From the NCBI GenBank assembly GCA_023101885.1, contig JALPQD010000090.1, positions 950,598 through 1,014,597 on the forward strand: 64,000 nucleotides of DNA. The letters are read 5' to 3'. The first letter of the stretch is position 1, and each line of letters starts with the position of its first letter. Under the pieces are notes generated by a model. That model saw only the letters and a program-made list of their open reading frames with translations, had not been told where the DNA came from and did no database searches. Below are positions 26,429 through 32,299 of the stretch, piece after piece. A program made the position numbers and the translations under genes. The stretch comes from Typhlomys cinereus. Lineage: Eukaryota > Chordata > Mammalia > Rodentia > Platacanthomyidae.

Positions 26429-29400
26429 CAGAAGGCATTGTATGTCTCTGTGGAAGCCCAGGGGTGATGTCAGGAATCATCCTGAATTGCTTCACTCTGG
26501 GATTTCCCAGGCTCTGCCAACCAGGGCCAGAAATACAGGCCACTACAGTTTACACTTGGTGTTTTTTATGTGGGACCTGGGATCCGAACTCAAGACCTTC
26601 TGGTTTCGAGACAGAGTCTTATTCCCTGAGCTATCTCTCCAGCCTTAGAAACTACTTTTTACAGTACTTTTTTAAAAAACATTCCCAACATCAAAACACA
26701 ATAGTTCTAATTTCTGAACAGTCTCAAAACACTTCTTCCTTTTCTAGATTTTCTGATGATGCTGTTATTGTTGTTAGTATTATATAAATGTACTCAATTT
26801 CCCACGACAATTTGGATCCTTAAGTTTTTCAGTAAGCTGAAATACAGTACATATGTTTCATACAAATCCATCAACAGTCAACGTTCTGTTAACTGGCAGT
26901 GTGTACACTTGTGCTTCTGTAATATTAGCACAAAGGTTATTGACTATTTGAAAATAAATTAAATGCACAACTCATGACATTTATCCCTGAATGATTCCCT
27001 GTGCATTTCTTACCCACAACAATGTTCTCTTACAAAACCACAAAACTATCATTGCTCTAAGGAAAAAAATAGTATCACTCGATGAGACCAGGATTAGTGG
27101 TGCCTGCCTGCACCCTAGCATTGGTTTGGCTAAGGCAGGAGCACTGTCTGTGTTACAAAATGAGACCATGTCAAAAATAAATAAATAAATTGTTGAGCAG
27201 GCATGTGGATACATGCATATAATTCTAGCACTTGGGAAGCAGAGGCAGAAGATCTGGGAATTCAAGACCAGTCTGAGCTATATAATGAGTCTAAGGCCAC
27301 CCTGGGCTCCACAAGACCCTGCATTAAACAACAACCACAACAAACAGTTAAGAATTTTTATAAACATTTTACCACAATAAAAATATCTGAAAGAAATAAG
27401 TGAATATATGAAGAATTTATAATCTTGAGCCTTATAAAGGAACAGCAATAAAATCTAAAATAAAAATATCACCTTATACCTGTCCTTTTCTAATTAAAAA
27501 ACAAGATTTTTTTAGAACCACTATTCGAAGTTCATTTAATAGGGTTCAAAAACTCTGCATTTGGTTAGGCAGGGTGGTGCATACCTGTAATTGAGAGGAT
27601 TTGAGAAGTTGAGACAAGATGCTCTCCAGTTTGACACTAGTCTCGGCTACATAACAAGATCATGCCAAAAAAATGTGACTGGTAATATCATTTTAGTGAC
27701 TTTTTATCTAGAATAGTTCTTACCACTTTTCTTCCTTCCTGGCTGACATCTTTAAAGAGATCAAAATGTAAAATTTGTCAAATTCTATACTGATTTAACT
27801 ATTAATTTTTTTCTTTTAATTTTGGAAATTCTTTTTTTTTTAATTTATTTATTTTATGTGTGTATGTCAGAGGGCACATGTATCTCTGTGGGGGACCAAG
27901 GGTGAACTCAGGAATCATCCTGCATTGCTTCTACCTTTCTTGCTTCACTCTGGGATTACCCAGGCTCTGCCCACCAGCACTGGAAATGTGGGCCACCACT
28001 GTTTCCACCTGGCATTTTTACGTGGGACCTGGGATCTGAACTCAGGACCTTCTGTTTGCAAGACAGAGTCTTCACACCTGAGCCATCTCTCCAGCCCTAA
28101 TTTTGGAAATTCTTTATGGAAATTTTTATTCAAAGAAAATAGGATTGAATAATAAATCCCCATCAGTCAGCTTAGTAATTATCAACCGTCAGCCACTTTG
28201 ATGTTCATAAACCTCCAATTCATTCCTCATCTCAGGTTATTTTAAAATTTTGTTTTCACATCCTCATATGTATTACAAACTGGAAGCTACATCTAAATAT
28301 TAGGGTTAAATGGTTCTCAGAAGAAGATACCGTAAATAACATTATGTATACATTCTGCATTGCAATCAGCTGGAGGCACACAATATCCTTTAATTCATGA
28401 TAAGTTAGACTGAACACAATCACTTCCAAAAATAACTCCAAATAAGAGAGATGTTTGCTTCTTCACATTAGCAAGTAATACCATACTGTAATGGCATCAT
28501 CCTTTTGTACAACTATGCAACCATTTATAGTCCTGGTTGAAACAATTAGCACACTGGAAGTTACAAAAGGACTTTCTACTTCTACCAAGCTTTCCTTCAT
28601 AAAACATGGAATTGCTAAGCTGTCTGAAACACAGCAAGTGCGTAATTTCTTCTCTGAATCAGTTTTTAGTAGTTATAACAACCAACTGCAATGCCCCAAA
28701 TTAGGCCTGCTTTCCTTTCACTATAAGCCCAACATAATTTATTCAGTATTTGAATATCGATCATAATAATCAAGCATTTAGGGCTGAAAAGATGACTCAG
28801 GGGTTAAGCCTCTGCCTCAAAAGCAGAAGGTCTTGAGGTCGGATCCCAGGTCCCACGAAATAATGCCAGGCTAAAATGGCAGCTGCTTGCACTTCCGACC
28901 GTAGTGGGTAGAGCCTGTGAAATACCAGAGCAAAGCAAAAAGGAGGTAGAGCAATCCGTGATGATTCTTGAAGTCACCCTTAGCCCTCCACAGGGACACG
29001 CAATGCTCTCTGATACATAAATACAACACATACACATACATACACACAATTAAAAATAATCAAGTATTTAAAAATATTTTGAGCCAGTGAGATTGTTCAA
29101 CAGGTGAAGGTGTCTGGCAACCAGAGTTCAATCCTCAGCGCCAACTTATCAAAGCTGTCCTTTGACTTCCACAAGCACACAGTGGCACACATGCACCTGC
29201 TCCTCCTTTGCTATCTTTCCTCTCTCAAATAAATGAAATGAAATAGAAAAGTCTGTATCCTTAATGTCAGAGAAGTTTCTGTTCACATGAGCAAACTGAA
29301 ACATCCAAGGTTAGTGTTTAAACATTATTATTTGCTATACCAGCTATTCATGAAGCTTGGTGGAAAAGTGCTTGCCTAGCATACACAAGGCCTTAGGTTC

Positions 29401-31338
29401 AATCCCTAGAAATAGAAAAGGAAAATAATAATAATGATAATAACAACTGACAGATGGTCACTGGCAAAGGATAACATGAAGAATGTGATAAGCCAGGCAT
29501 GTTGATGCATACCTAGTGTCCCAGCACTCAGCAGAAGGATCACCAGAACCAATGCAACAGAGACCTTGTCTAGACAGGGTGGGGCACCACGACAGGGGGG
29601 ACCACAGAGACAGAAACATAGGGAAATATAAAAATTTATTTACATCTTAGTTAGATGCTAAAGTGGACACCTAGCTGCTAGAATTTCTGTTAAGATTTTA
29701 AAACACAAGCTTTTTTTATTCAGAAAAAAAAAGATGCGTTAAACAGCCAATCAAATGCTAAGATTCAAATGAACTCACCTGCTGAACAGGAGTGTCGACT
29801 GTAAATGCTTTGTACACGGCCAGTGCCTGGCTTTTACTTCCTTTGCTCCAGATGACCATGTTCCCAGCCACGTAGAGCTCCTCATCATAGTCCACTTGTC
29901 CAATTTCACTCACGCCTTTCCTTAAATGCCAGCTCTCCTGAAGACACACACAGGGCACACTCAAACACATTAAAAAAAAATCTGAAACAAAATTTATTTG
30001 CCTGAGAATAAAACTCAATCCAGCGCTTACTCCTACAATAACAAGCACACAGATTAGCAAAGTAGAATATGTGATTGTGCTTATACAAGGATTTTCAGGA
30101 ACAAGAACTCACACAAAAATAAACGTTTTTATATTATGCCCTATATTACTCTTTCAAATACATAAACAAAAATCCTGTATTATATAGAGATGGCAAAATG
30201 AACTTACATGCCTGGAAAACTAAAAACACATGTTACATGTATATAGAAGGCAAGAGTGTGGAACTGAAGCTTGTATATCATCCATTTCCGTATATAATCA
30301 ATAAATGATTTAATTCAAATAAATAAATAAATAAATAAATAAATGGGAAAAGTGGGAGGGGCCAAGGAAGCACACAGGGGAACTAATGTGGGCTGGACCT
30401 TCACACACACTACAGACTTACCTGCTTCACAACTGAACATACATTCACTTTCTCTTCCTCATGCCACACGTAAAATGTACAGGAGAGAGATCTTGGTTTC
30501 AACTATGTATTTCCCAAGAGATTTTTGTTTCAAAATTCAATATAGCCAAGAGGGACAAGGGGTGCAACTCAGGGGTAGAGTGCTTGCCAAGAAAGAGCAA
30601 GATCCTGGCTGGTTTCTTTACCAGAAGAGAAAAAAAACAGTGGGAGGGGCAGAAACTTTGTTTTATTTTGCTTTCTAATGTACACAATTACTTACATCTC
30701 ATCCCCATAACTGATTATTATTCTGCCAGGCCTGGCGACACACAAGTACCTATAATTCTAATTGTCAGGAAGTTAAGGCAAGAAGTAAACTACTTAACGA
30801 GACCTCCATCTCAAAAAGGGGCTGCTCTTAATCTCTATTATTTAGTCATCAAAGAATATGAAATTTGATCCCTACAAGATAAAGAGTTTTAAAATAAATC
30901 ATAATCACAGTAACTGAACTCTCATAAAGTCACAAGCTATACACTACATCTAGATAAGCAGCTAAGACACTATATTTAACACAACAAAGTCATTATTTTA
31001 GCATGGGCTTTAACTACCAAACCTTAACCGCAGTATGTCATCACATATCCTTATTTCTCAGCTGCATCCGGATAGATTTAAATTACAAGTAGATCATATC
31101 ATTCTACATTTCAGAAAGATGATAACGGGCTAGAGAGATGGCTAAGGGGTTAAGACTGTCTCACAAGCAGAAGGTCCCGAGTTTCGATTCCAGGTCCCAC
31201 ATAAAAACGCCAAGCAGAAAGCCTGCACTTCCAGCCCTAGTGGGCAGAGCCTGGGAAATTCCAGAGCAAAGCAATCCAGGATGATGCCCAAAGTCACCCT
31301 TGGTCCTCCCTCCACAGGAATATACATCATGTCCTCTG

Positions 31339-31379
<41 letters not shown>

Positions 31380-31648
31380 TAATAAATACATAAGTAAATG
31401 AATGAACGAAAAGGTGGTGAGACTCTTTAAAGTACCTTGTGTTTCTCATGGATTGTGACCTCCTGAAGAGATCCCACCAATCCAGCAGCACCATCAGAAG
31501 ACCACAATTCAGAGGCTGGCTGCAGCTGGCGAAGCTGAAGGTTCAAAGCATTAGGATGGTGTCTGCAGTGATCTCGACCAAAAGGAACAAATTCCTGCAA
31601 ATCCCCGGCTGCAATCATCGTTGCCCTTTCTTCATACAAGTTCGACAT
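3184..31648 (-). CDS. ANAPC1: ANAPC1 (APC/C subunit 1), N-terminal coding part, 16 exons
   Basis: APC1 is the largest scaffold subunit of the anaphase-promoting complex/cyclosome, the nuclear and cytosolic E3 ubiquitin ligase that drives exit from mitosis. Joining on the minus strand 31648-31436, 29937-29779, 24843-24792, 24607-24507, 23396-23317, 21756-21683, 18383-18238, 18035-17815, 17138-16929, 12912-12817, 10476-10386, 10265-10200, 8199-8065, 5597-5457, 4974-4914 and 3371-3184 gives 2,034 nt, 678 codons without a stop. That is about a third of the roughly 1,940-residue vertebrate protein; the rest lies beyond the left edge. Recognition rests on near-identity to remembered vertebrate APC1 in every exon, for example LQEFVPFGRDHC, YDEELYVAGNMVIW, YDAVQNVHSVWTLRRVK and MLVKWYNVHSAPGGPSYHSE. 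The encoded part is the N-terminal WD40 propeller with its Ser-rich regulatory insert (about residues 276-400). I chose the ATG at 31648 because known APC1 begins MSN. An in-frame TTG at 31657 is not needed. Very sure. Confidence 0.97.
4227..4540 (+). mobile_element. B2-superfamily SINE, older subfamily
   Basis: GGGATGGGAAGATGGGTCAG head, CACAAGCAGAAGGACTTAAA, CCTTGGACCTCCACAGGCCC and CA tail: the older subfamily, strongly diverged. Confidence 0.75.
4914..4974 (-). CDS. ANAPC1: ANAPC1 exon 16 (codons 596-616)
   Basis: 61 nt, phase 0 to 1, encoding ELSNGSMVRITIPEIATSEL. Acceptor CACTAG, donor G|GTATGA. Confidence 0.95.
5457..5597 (-). CDS. ANAPC1: ANAPC1 exon 15 (codons 549-595)
   Basis: 141 nt, phase 0 to 0, encoding VVLLSPVPELRDSSKLHDSL through YIHSVRDPVQNRVTL. 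Acceptor CTATAG, donor TTG|GTAAGT. Almost identical to known APC1. Confidence 0.97.
7727..8024 (-). mobile_element. Young SINE, 24 nt from ANAPC1 exon 14 donor
   Basis: Reverse complement of the young subfamily (tail TTTATTATGTATTCAATTG at left, GAGCCACCTCTCCAGCCCC head at right). The target duplication AGTACTATCAACTTTT is present at 7711-7726 and 8025-8040. It has the same orientation as the ANAPC1 transcript. Confidence 0.92.
8065..8199 (-). CDS. ANAPC1: ANAPC1 exon 14 (codons 504-548)
   Basis: 135 nt, phase 0 to 0, from VGKIFIPGLPAPSLTMSNTM to KPLGKLLGSMDE. Acceptor TTTAAAG, donor GAG|GTAAGA. A sense-oriented SINE with a perfect target duplication starts 24 nt into the intron that follows. 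Confidence 0.96.
8488..8800 (+). mobile_element. B2-superfamily SINE, older subfamily
   Basis: Complete copy: GACTGGAGAGATGGCTCAGG head, TCCACAGGGACACAGAGG block, (CA)n and AATAAACAAA tail. First of three head-to-tail copies in intron 13. Confidence 0.88.
8806..9090 (+). mobile_element. B2-superfamily SINE, 5'-truncated older copy
   Basis: Begins inside the tRNA part (CTTCACAAGCAGAAGGATCT) and continues through the older-subfamily body to (CA)n AATAAAATAAG. Second of the tandem trio. Confidence 0.82.
9096..9352 (+). mobile_element. B2-superfamily SINE, older subfamily
   Basis: CAGCTGGGCAGATGGCCCAG head, GAACCTGAGTTCAGATCCCC B box, short CA tail. Third of the tandem trio. Confidence 0.8.
9449..9566 (+). 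mobile_element. B1-like SINE, old
   Basis: CAACATGCCTGTAATCCCAG and the end GAGACCCTGTCTCAAAAAAG are the 7SL-derived B1 signature. Highly diverged in the middle. Confidence 0.75.
9598..9824 (+). mobile_element. Young SINE with internal deletion
   Basis: Young head (GGCTGGAGAGGTGGCTCAGG). The body jumps from GGCAGAGTAAAC straight into (CA)n, so the GGAGGTGGAGGCGTCC block is missing. The duplication AAAAATACTGG flanks it on both sides. Confidence 0.85.
10200..10265 (-). CDS. ANAPC1: ANAPC1 exon 13 (codons 482-503)
   Basis: 66 nt, phase 0 to 0, encoding KIDTMLVLEGNGNLVLYTG then VAR. Acceptor TGTTTAG, donor CGG|GTAAGT. Confidence 0.95.
10386..10476 (-). CDS. ANAPC1: ANAPC1 exon 12 (codons 451-481)
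   Basis: 91 nt, phase 2 to 0, encoding CVKFQESNDKTQLIFGSVTS then IHAKDAAPVE. Acceptor ATTTAG, donor GAG|GTAAAT. The intron to exon 13 is only 120 bp. Confidence 0.95.
10568..10755 (+). mobile_element. Old B2-like SINE
   Basis: GACTAGTGAGATGGCTGAGG head, TTTGATCCCTGGAAGCCCAC, pyrimidine tract, AATAAAAC end. Typical ancient B2-type layout. Confidence 0.65.
10767..11097 (+). mobile_element. B2-superfamily SINE, older subfamily
   Basis: GGGCTAGAGAGACGCCTCAAGG head through TCCACAGGGAAATATAGTGC and (CA)n to AATGAATAAAG then a T run. Confidence 0.87.
11855..12262 (+). mobile_element. Charlie/URR1-like nonautonomous DNA transposon
   Basis: Copy of an about 400-bp family seen eight times in the window: GTGTCAACTGATGGTTGAGG start, CTCTGGGCAC, TTGGCAACTTT, GGACTCTCCTGCCAAGCT, AAAATAAAATTCCTTGTTC and an end TTTATTGGCAACATG. 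The layout resembles the rodent URR1 hAT family; the family name is from memory. Confidence 0.65.
12817..12912 (-). CDS. ANAPC1: ANAPC1 exon 11 (codons 419-451)
   Basis: 96 nt, phase 2 to 2, encoding EKNAQASKVFITTDLCGQK and FLCFLVESQLQLR. Acceptor TATTACAG, donor CG|GTAAGT. It returns from the loop to propeller strands. Confidence 0.95.
13005..13330 (+). repeat. Old SINE-like segment ending in long (CA)n
   Basis: GGGTAGATGGATCACATTTA and GGAATCCTAGAGCTC.. resemble a decayed SINE head. It ends in about 26 CA units at 13,269-13,320. Confidence 0.45.
13588..13695 (+). mobile_element. 5'-truncated young SINE tail
   Basis: Only the 3' part is present: GGTTCTACACAC, (CA)n, AATTGAATAAATAATAATAA and a run of ten T. 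No tRNA-like head. Confidence 0.75.
14085..14530 (-). mobile_element. Charlie/URR1-like DNA transposon, minus orientation
   Basis: Reverse complement reads GTGTCAAGTTGACAG at the start (right side), AAGGCCCAACCCATTGTGGG, GGACTAGTTC, GACTCTCCACAGTTGGGCAA, AAAACCCCTTGTTCCCC and TTTATCAGCAACATG. Same family as the copy at 11,855. Confidence 0.65.
14718..14890 (+). mobile_element. Old B2-like SINE
   Basis: GGCCAGCAAGATGGCTTAGG head, GTTCCATCCCTGGAACCCAC B-box region, TTCTGACCTCCACCATAG, CA tail. Confidence 0.68.
15700..16215 (+). mobile_element. L1 3'-UTR-like segment
   Basis: GGGCGGTAAGATTGTAAGAGC with GGATGGGGGGAGC, then GGCTGAAGCAATCATAATAGG, a G-rich tract, and an end TACCTATTAAGTTTGTATGA followed by AATAATAATAAAAAATG. 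The first part recurs at 36.3 kb and the end recurs at 38.0 kb. Rodent L1 3' UTRs share the NTGTAAGAGCC..GGAGG motif. No ORF2 sequence is seen. Confidence 0.55.
16638..16909 (+). mobile_element. Older SINE abutting ANAPC1 exon 10 donor
   Basis: GGCTGGAGAGATGGCTAAGG head, TCCACAGGGACATACAGTGC, TC-rich then CA tail. Flanks AAAATTACATAGTTCA (16,622-16,637) and AAAATTATGCATTTCA (about 16,910-16,925) look like a decayed target duplication. The right copy reaches to within a few bases of the exon 10 donor at 16,928. Confidence 0.85.
16929..17138 (-). CDS. ANAPC1: ANAPC1 exon 10 (codons 349-419), auto-inhibitory loop
   Basis: 210 nt, phase 2 to 2, so it is exactly 70 codons and can be skipped in frame. 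It encodes SRAHSPALGVHSFSGVQRF, then SSHNQSPKRHSASHSPN, then PETEPIVPELCIDHLWTEA. In human APC/C this loop occupies the CDC20 C-box site until it is phosphorylated. Ser-Pro sites are retained at residues 353, 375 and 384. Acceptor TTTGCAG; the donor AG|GTTTGA is poor. A SINE insertion abuts that donor. Confidence 0.96.
17815..18035 (-). CDS. ANAPC1: ANAPC1 exon 9 (codons 276-349), Ser-rich loop, first half
   Basis: 221 nt, phase 0 to 2, from EENAVLKFSEQGG to SISNMAAL. Acceptor TTAAG; the donor AG|GTGGAA is weak because it lacks G at +5. The exon starts the long disordered insert of the APC1 propeller. It carries several Ser-Pro motifs (GESPV, VASPF, SSPSL, SRSPS) of the kind phosphorylated by CDK1 in mitosis in the family. 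Confidence 0.95.
18238..18383 (-). CDS. ANAPC1: ANAPC1 exon 8 (codons 227-275)
   Basis: 146 nt, phase 1 to 0, from SLFGSSRVQYVVD through YDAVQNVHSVWTLRRVKPE. Acceptor CTTTAG, donor GAG|GTGAGG. It contains the highly conserved propeller strand MTYDAVQNVHSVW. Confidence 0.96.
18908..19195 (+). mobile_element. B2-superfamily SINE, older subfamily
   Basis: GGGCTGGAGAGACGGCTCAG, GAGTTCGGATCCCAGGTCCC, short (CA)n/(CG)-containing tail and AGTAAATAAATTTT. Confidence 0.86.
19213..19530 (+). mobile_element. Young SINE, full length
   Basis: Near-consensus copy: GGGCTGGAGAGGTGGCTCAG, CCCACGTATAGACGCCAGGC, TTCGCGAATTCGTCCGTGG, (CA)n, AATAAATAATAATAATAA, TTTT. Flanked by AATTGGCAAATG on both sides (19,201-19,212 and about 19,536-19,547). 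CpG sites are intact, so it is recent. Confidence 0.93.
19643..19880 (+). mobile_element. B2-superfamily SINE, older subfamily
   Basis: TTGGGCTGGAGAGATGGTTC head through TCCACAGGGACACAGAGCAC and a short CA tail. Confidence 0.83.
19881..20215 (+). mobile_element. Older SINE split by a 5'-truncated young SINE
   Basis: The older head (GGGCTAGAAAGATGACTCAA) runs to about 19,978, is interrupted by a young-subfamily 3' part (GGCAGAGTAAACAAGGAGG to AATTGAATAAATAATAAA), and resumes at CACTGGGTAGATATGGCCAG around 20,172. GGGGTAGACA/TGGGTAGATA at the two joints is the likely duplication. Confidence 0.72.
20218..20335 (-). mobile_element. B1-like SINE, old
   Basis: AGCTTCACTGTATTATCGAGG, TACCTCAGCAGCAGAAGTGG and GACTACAGGTACACATTATC are the reverse complement of a B1 body. 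Confidence 0.7.
21404..21650 (+). mobile_element. Older SINE near ANAPC1 exon 7 donor
   Basis: GGGCTGAAGAGATGGCTCAG head with a deletion before AGTTCAGATCCC, then the usual body and (CA)n. Ends about 33 nt from the exon 7 donor at 21,682, antisense to ANAPC1. Confidence 0.85.
21683..21756 (-). CDS. ANAPC1: ANAPC1 exon 7 (codons 202-227)
   Basis: 74 nt, phase 2 to 1, encoding REPLPTMFSMLHPLDEITPV then ICKSG. Acceptor TTGCTAG, donor A|GTAAGT. The tail of a plus-strand SINE (21404-21650) lies about 33 nt into the following intron. Confidence 0.95.
22823..23118 (+). mobile_element. Young SINE, full length
   Basis: GGGCCGGAGAGGTGGCTCAG head, CCCACGTATAGACACACC (small internal duplication), (CA)n with CGCG, AATAAATAATAATAATAA. 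Duplication AAGACATTATTC on both sides. Confidence 0.92.
23317..23396 (-). CDS. ANAPC1: ANAPC1 exon 6 (codons 176-202)
   Basis: 80 nt, phase 0 to 2, encoding VANVWATKYGLLFER and then a variable stretch ending APPVLP. Acceptor GATAG, donor AG|GTACTC. The last third differs from the remembered human sequence more than neighbouring exons do, as expected of a surface loop. Confidence 0.94.
23797..23980 (-). mobile_element. B3-like SINE with long (TG)n
   Basis: Reverse complement of a B3-type element: (TG)n(CG)n, GAGGTCAGAAGACAACTAGC, CATCATGTGGGTTCTGGGG, ATGAACCATCTTTCTAGC. Confidence 0.75.
24166..24440 (+). mobile_element. B2-superfamily SINE, older subfamily
   Basis: GGGTTGGAGAGATGGCTCAG head, CCCATGTAAACATATCAGGC, TCCTCTACAGGAATACACAG, short CA tail, AAATAAATATTTTT. 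Confidence 0.85.
24507..24607 (-). CDS. ANAPC1: ANAPC1 exon 5 (codons 142-175)
   Basis: 101 nt, entering in phase 1 and leaving in phase 0. It encodes SSHEIEKCICILQSSC through KDYIASLPFQ. Acceptor TTTCTAG, donor CAG|GTAAGC. The cysteine-rich strand is nearly identical to known APC1. Confidence 0.96.
24792..24843 (-). CDS. ANAPC1: ANAPC1 exon 4 (codons 125-142)
   Basis: 52-nt micro-exon encoding ALWCDFIISQDKSEKTY plus the first base of a Ser codon. Acceptor TTTAG, donor A|GTAAGT. It ends in phase 1 and joins exon 5 across a 184-bp intron to restore the Ser. Confidence 0.95.
25068..25460 (+). mobile_element. Charlie/URR1-like DNA transposon
   Basis: GTGTCAACTTGACGGTTGAAGG start, CTCTGGGCACATTTGTAAA, AGCCCAGCCCATGGTAGGTA, GAGACTCTCCTGCCATGCTG, ATAAAACCCTTCTCCC and the end CTTATCAGCAACAATACAGG. 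Confidence 0.7.
26255..26646 (-). mobile_element. Older SINE with expanded TG tract
   Basis: Reverse complement of an older copy: GAGCTATCTCTCCAGCC at right, TCTCTGTGGAAGCCCAGGGG, and a long interrupted (TG)n/TTTG tract at 26,261-26,430. In-frame Cys/Val ORFs here are by-products of the TG repeat. Confidence 0.83.
27084..27325 (+). mobile_element. Two adjacent B1-like SINEs, old
   Basis: First GACCAGGATTAGTGGTGCC to GAGACCATGTCAAAAATAAA; second GAGCAGGCATGTGGATACAT, ATTCTAGCACTTGGGAAGC, ACCCTGGGCTCCACAAGACC. Both diverged. Confidence 0.7.
27562..27675 (+). mobile_element. B1-like SINE, old
   Basis: GGTTAGGCAGGGTGGTGCAT start, ACCTGTAATTGAGAGG, CTCGGCTACATAACAAGATC, A-rich end. Confidence 0.7.
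27835..28096 (-). mobile_element. Older SINE with clear target duplication
   Basis: Reverse complement of an older copy with a short tail instead of long (TG)n. TAATTTTGGAAATTCTTT occurs at 27,817-27,834 and 28,097-28,114, an 18-bp duplication. Confidence 0.88.
28782..29055 (+). mobile_element. B2-superfamily SINE, older subfamily
   Basis: GGGCTGAAAAGATGACTCAGG head, TCGGATCCCAGGTCCCACG, CCCTCCACAGGGACACGCAA, short CA tail. Confidence 0.84.
29082..29245 (+). mobile_element. Old B2-like SINE
   Basis: GAGCCAGTGAGATTGTTCAAC head, AGTTCAATCCTCAGCGCC, TTGACTTCCACAAGCACACA, end CTCAAATAAATGAAATG. Confidence 0.62.
29333..29420 (+). mobile_element. ID-like SINE (tRNA-Ala/BC1 type), old
   Basis: TTGGTGGAAAAGTGCTTGCC, TAGCATACACAAGGCCTTAGG and TTCAATCCCTAGAAATAG followed by A-rich sequence match the ID/BC1 layout. 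Confidence 0.6.
29487..29600 (+). mobile_element. B1-like SINE, old
   Basis: AAGCCAGGCATGTTGATGCA, TGTCCCAGCACTCAGCAG, GAGACCTTGTCTAGACAG. Confidence 0.65.
29779..29937 (-). CDS. ANAPC1: ANAPC1 exon 3 (codons 72-124)
   Basis: 159 nt, phase 0 to 0, from ESWHLRKG to FTVDTPVQQ. Acceptor CAG and donor CAG|GTGAGT. The exon encodes early propeller strands. The short acidic stretch before VDYDEEL (GQVDYD) appears one residue shorter than the human protein as I remember it. Confidence 0.96.
30728..30830 (+). mobile_element. B1-like SINE, old
   Basis: GCCAGGCCTGGCGACACAC start and GAGACCTCCATCTCAAAAAG end, short middle. Confidence 0.6.
31128..31410 (+). mobile_element. Older SINE near ANAPC1 exon 2 donor
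   Basis: GGGCTAGAGAGATGGCTAAG head, TCCACAGGAATATACATCAT, (CA)n, AATAATAAATAC tail. It lies within about 25-60 nt of the exon 2 donor at 31,435, antisense to ANAPC1. Confidence 0.85.
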
Positions 31649-31725
31649 GGGTTCCAAATATCAACATTATTTCTGTATGAATTCAAACACATTCTGGTCA
31701 GTCTCTGTTGAAAAGCCTTCTGTTG
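31436..31725 (-). CDS. ANAPC1: ANAPC1 exon 2 (5' UTR end and codons 1-71)
   Basis: Coding part 31648-31436 runs from MSNLYEER to TIHEKHK and ends in phase 0 at AAG|GTACTT. The exon probably begins at 31725 after the acceptor CCTGTTTTTATAG, giving a 77-nt leader here; that start is inferred. The context of the ATG is weak (C at -3, T at +4), and two upstream ATGs precede it in the leader. A SINE tail in intron 2 lies within about 60 nt of the donor. Confidence 0.94.
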
Positions 31726-32299
31726 CTATAAAAACAGGGATGAGCTGTGACAAAAAAAAATGACATTCCACCTCAATTATTTCTACATAATATGACAATC
31801 AGGAAAAGTCTAACAATGTGTTAACATGGTAGATAAAGTTGGTGCCAGTTCTGTTTCTGAGAAAAATATCTACAATAAAAATAAGTTTCGTAGCATATTT
31901 AAGTTATAATCTTCAAGAAAAAAAAAAGAAACATTTGCTATCCATGCTATAAACAGCCTTTACACTCTTTGGAAATGTACTCAAAATTAACAAGTTTTCA
32001 CTAAATTCAACCTAGATCTTTCATCTTTAGTTTTTGGGGTATCCCGTCTTTGTGGCACAAACACACTTTATGGCCTCTGCAGTTTCCTATGCAGCCCCTT
32101 TTGAGCTGCAGTCATCTACTGAATCAAATGCTATTTTTGAGATCGCTGTATAGAAATAAAAAAAACTTTTACGTTTCTTTTCCACTTGCTAGGAACACAT
32201 CAGTACCGACAAGTGCTGAACTTGAGACTAATTACAAAGGTTTATAACACACAGAAGAAACCCGAAATCTGGCTAGCCTTGCTGCACTCCTACTCGGCC

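Noticed and set aside
26167..26787. 206-codon Cys/Val-rich frame
   Set aside because: Translation of a (TG)n tract and the adjoining reversed SINE.
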